Assembly (NCBI GenBank): GCA_947448885.1
Contig: CANFPJ010000001.1
Coordinates: 1-64,000, forward strand
Direction: 5' to 3'
Source of the DNA: Comamonadaceae bacterium
GTDB taxonomy: Bacteria; Pseudomonadota; Gammaproteobacteria; Burkholderiales; Burkholderiaceae_C
DNA: 64,000 nucleotides
Of the stretch, positions 63,802-64,000 are shown piece by piece. Every line of letters begins with the position of its first letter. Within the stretch, counting starts at the first letter, position 1. The notes beneath the pieces were generated by a model. The model did not search any database. It saw nothing but the letters and a program-made list of their open reading frames with translations, and had not been told where the DNA came from. Made by a program: the position numbers and the translations under genes.

Positions 63802-64000
63802 ATGAACATGTCGAATGCACTGTTAGATAACCAAAGCATTACCATTGGTCAAGGTGTGACCTTCAAAGGTTCGCTGAATGTTCCCAGCAAAGCCGTGATC
63901 AACGGCACAGTGGATGGCGATTTAACGGCAGATGAGTTAGAGATCGGCCCAACGGGAAAGATCACTGGTTTGATCACCGCTCGCAAAATAGATGTGCAAG
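63802..64000 (+). CDS. Bactofilin family cytoskeletal protein, 5' part
   Basis: The first 66 residues run to the window edge. ISITIGQGVTFKGSL-like SITIGQGVTFKGSLNVPSKAVINGTVDGDL and GPTGKITGLITARKIDV are the beta-helix repeats of bactofilin (DUF583), a filament-forming scaffold for shape and polar functions. A second ATG (63808) is two codons downstream. The gene is 168 bases after the quinone oxidoreductase, with an AT-rich leader and a possible promoter around 63737-63766. Confidence 0.9.
   Translation, partial: MNMSNALLDNQSITIGQGVTFKGSLNVPSKAVINGTVDGDLTADELEIGPTGKITGLITARKIDVQ

Noticed and set aside
1..64000. CRISPR arrays and insertion sequences
   Set aside because: No regularly spaced repeats and no transposase frames were seen on either strand.

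Overview
The window looks like chromosome of a betaproteobacterium of the order Burkholderiales, most likely family Comamonadaceae. The reasons are the high GC content, the very dense gene packing, three Bug/TctC or LIV-type solute receptors with no local membrane genes or with full LIV operons, an H-NS of the short beta-proteobacterial type, the conserved 47-residue MAKGQQ protein, and tightly overlapping genes. The assignment rests on gene content and recalled family resemblance, not on a database search. No transposase, integrase, CRISPR array or prophage was seen.

Layout, 0-13 kb: the edge of a TetR regulator; a YdcF/ElyC-type membrane protein; a Bug solute receptor followed by an isocitrate-lyase/PEP-mutase-family lyase; the glycine cleavage operon gcvT-gcvH-gcvP on the minus strand behind a tandem glycine riboswitch; the electron-transfer-flavoprotein:ubiquinone oxidoreductase; a hotdog thioesterase; an AhpD-like protein; a two-subunit 3-oxoacid CoA-transferase; and tRNA-Gly(CCC).

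13-26.6 kb: a complete branched-chain-amino-acid-type ABC transporter (F, G, M, H and receptor), an MFS exporter, a glutathione transferase, a second Bug receptor, two amidohydrolases (one a predicted Tat lipoprotein), an EthD-like protein, a luciferase-like monooxygenase, and an orphan, divergent flagellin with a small basic protein beside it.

26.8-40.2 kb: a plus-strand catabolic block. It has a TRAP transporter (P, Q, M), an amidohydrolase, a hydantoinase/oxoprolinase A and B pair, an IclR regulator, and a second complete LIV-type ABC transporter. The genes from the hydantoinase onward overlap almost without gaps and are probably one transcript.

40.3-48.4 kb: a coiled-coil/XRE protein, H-NS, a PglL/Wzy-type O-oligosaccharyltransferase with a hemerythrin, a second IclR regulator, and the N-degron tagging enzymes aat and bpt. 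Then comes an AT-rich pair: an acyltransferase-3 membrane protein and a protein that aligns by eye with the Bacillus spore-coat transglutaminase Tgl. That last gene is the most unexpected one here.

48.4-64 kb: an enoyl-CoA hydratase and a Rieske oxygenase face a long minus-strand series. The series encodes a cox-type molybdenum hydroxylase (small, large and medium subunits, MoxR ATPase, VWA protein, CoxG, XdhC), a polar-amino-acid-type ABC receptor and permease, a creatininase-family amidohydrolase, a glutathione transferase and an AhpD-like protein. The large subunit carries the form II AYRGAGR loop and not the CO-oxidising one, so its substrate is probably an organic molecule. The window ends with a 47-residue basic protein, a lipoprotein-like fumarylacetoacetase-family hydrolase, a quinone oxidoreductase and the start of a bactofilin.

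Taken together, most of the window is a set of uptake systems paired with hydrolases and oxidoreductases, as expected for a heterotroph that scavenges low-molecular-weight organic acids, amides and aromatics. Those metabolic roles are inferred from families and neighbourhood.
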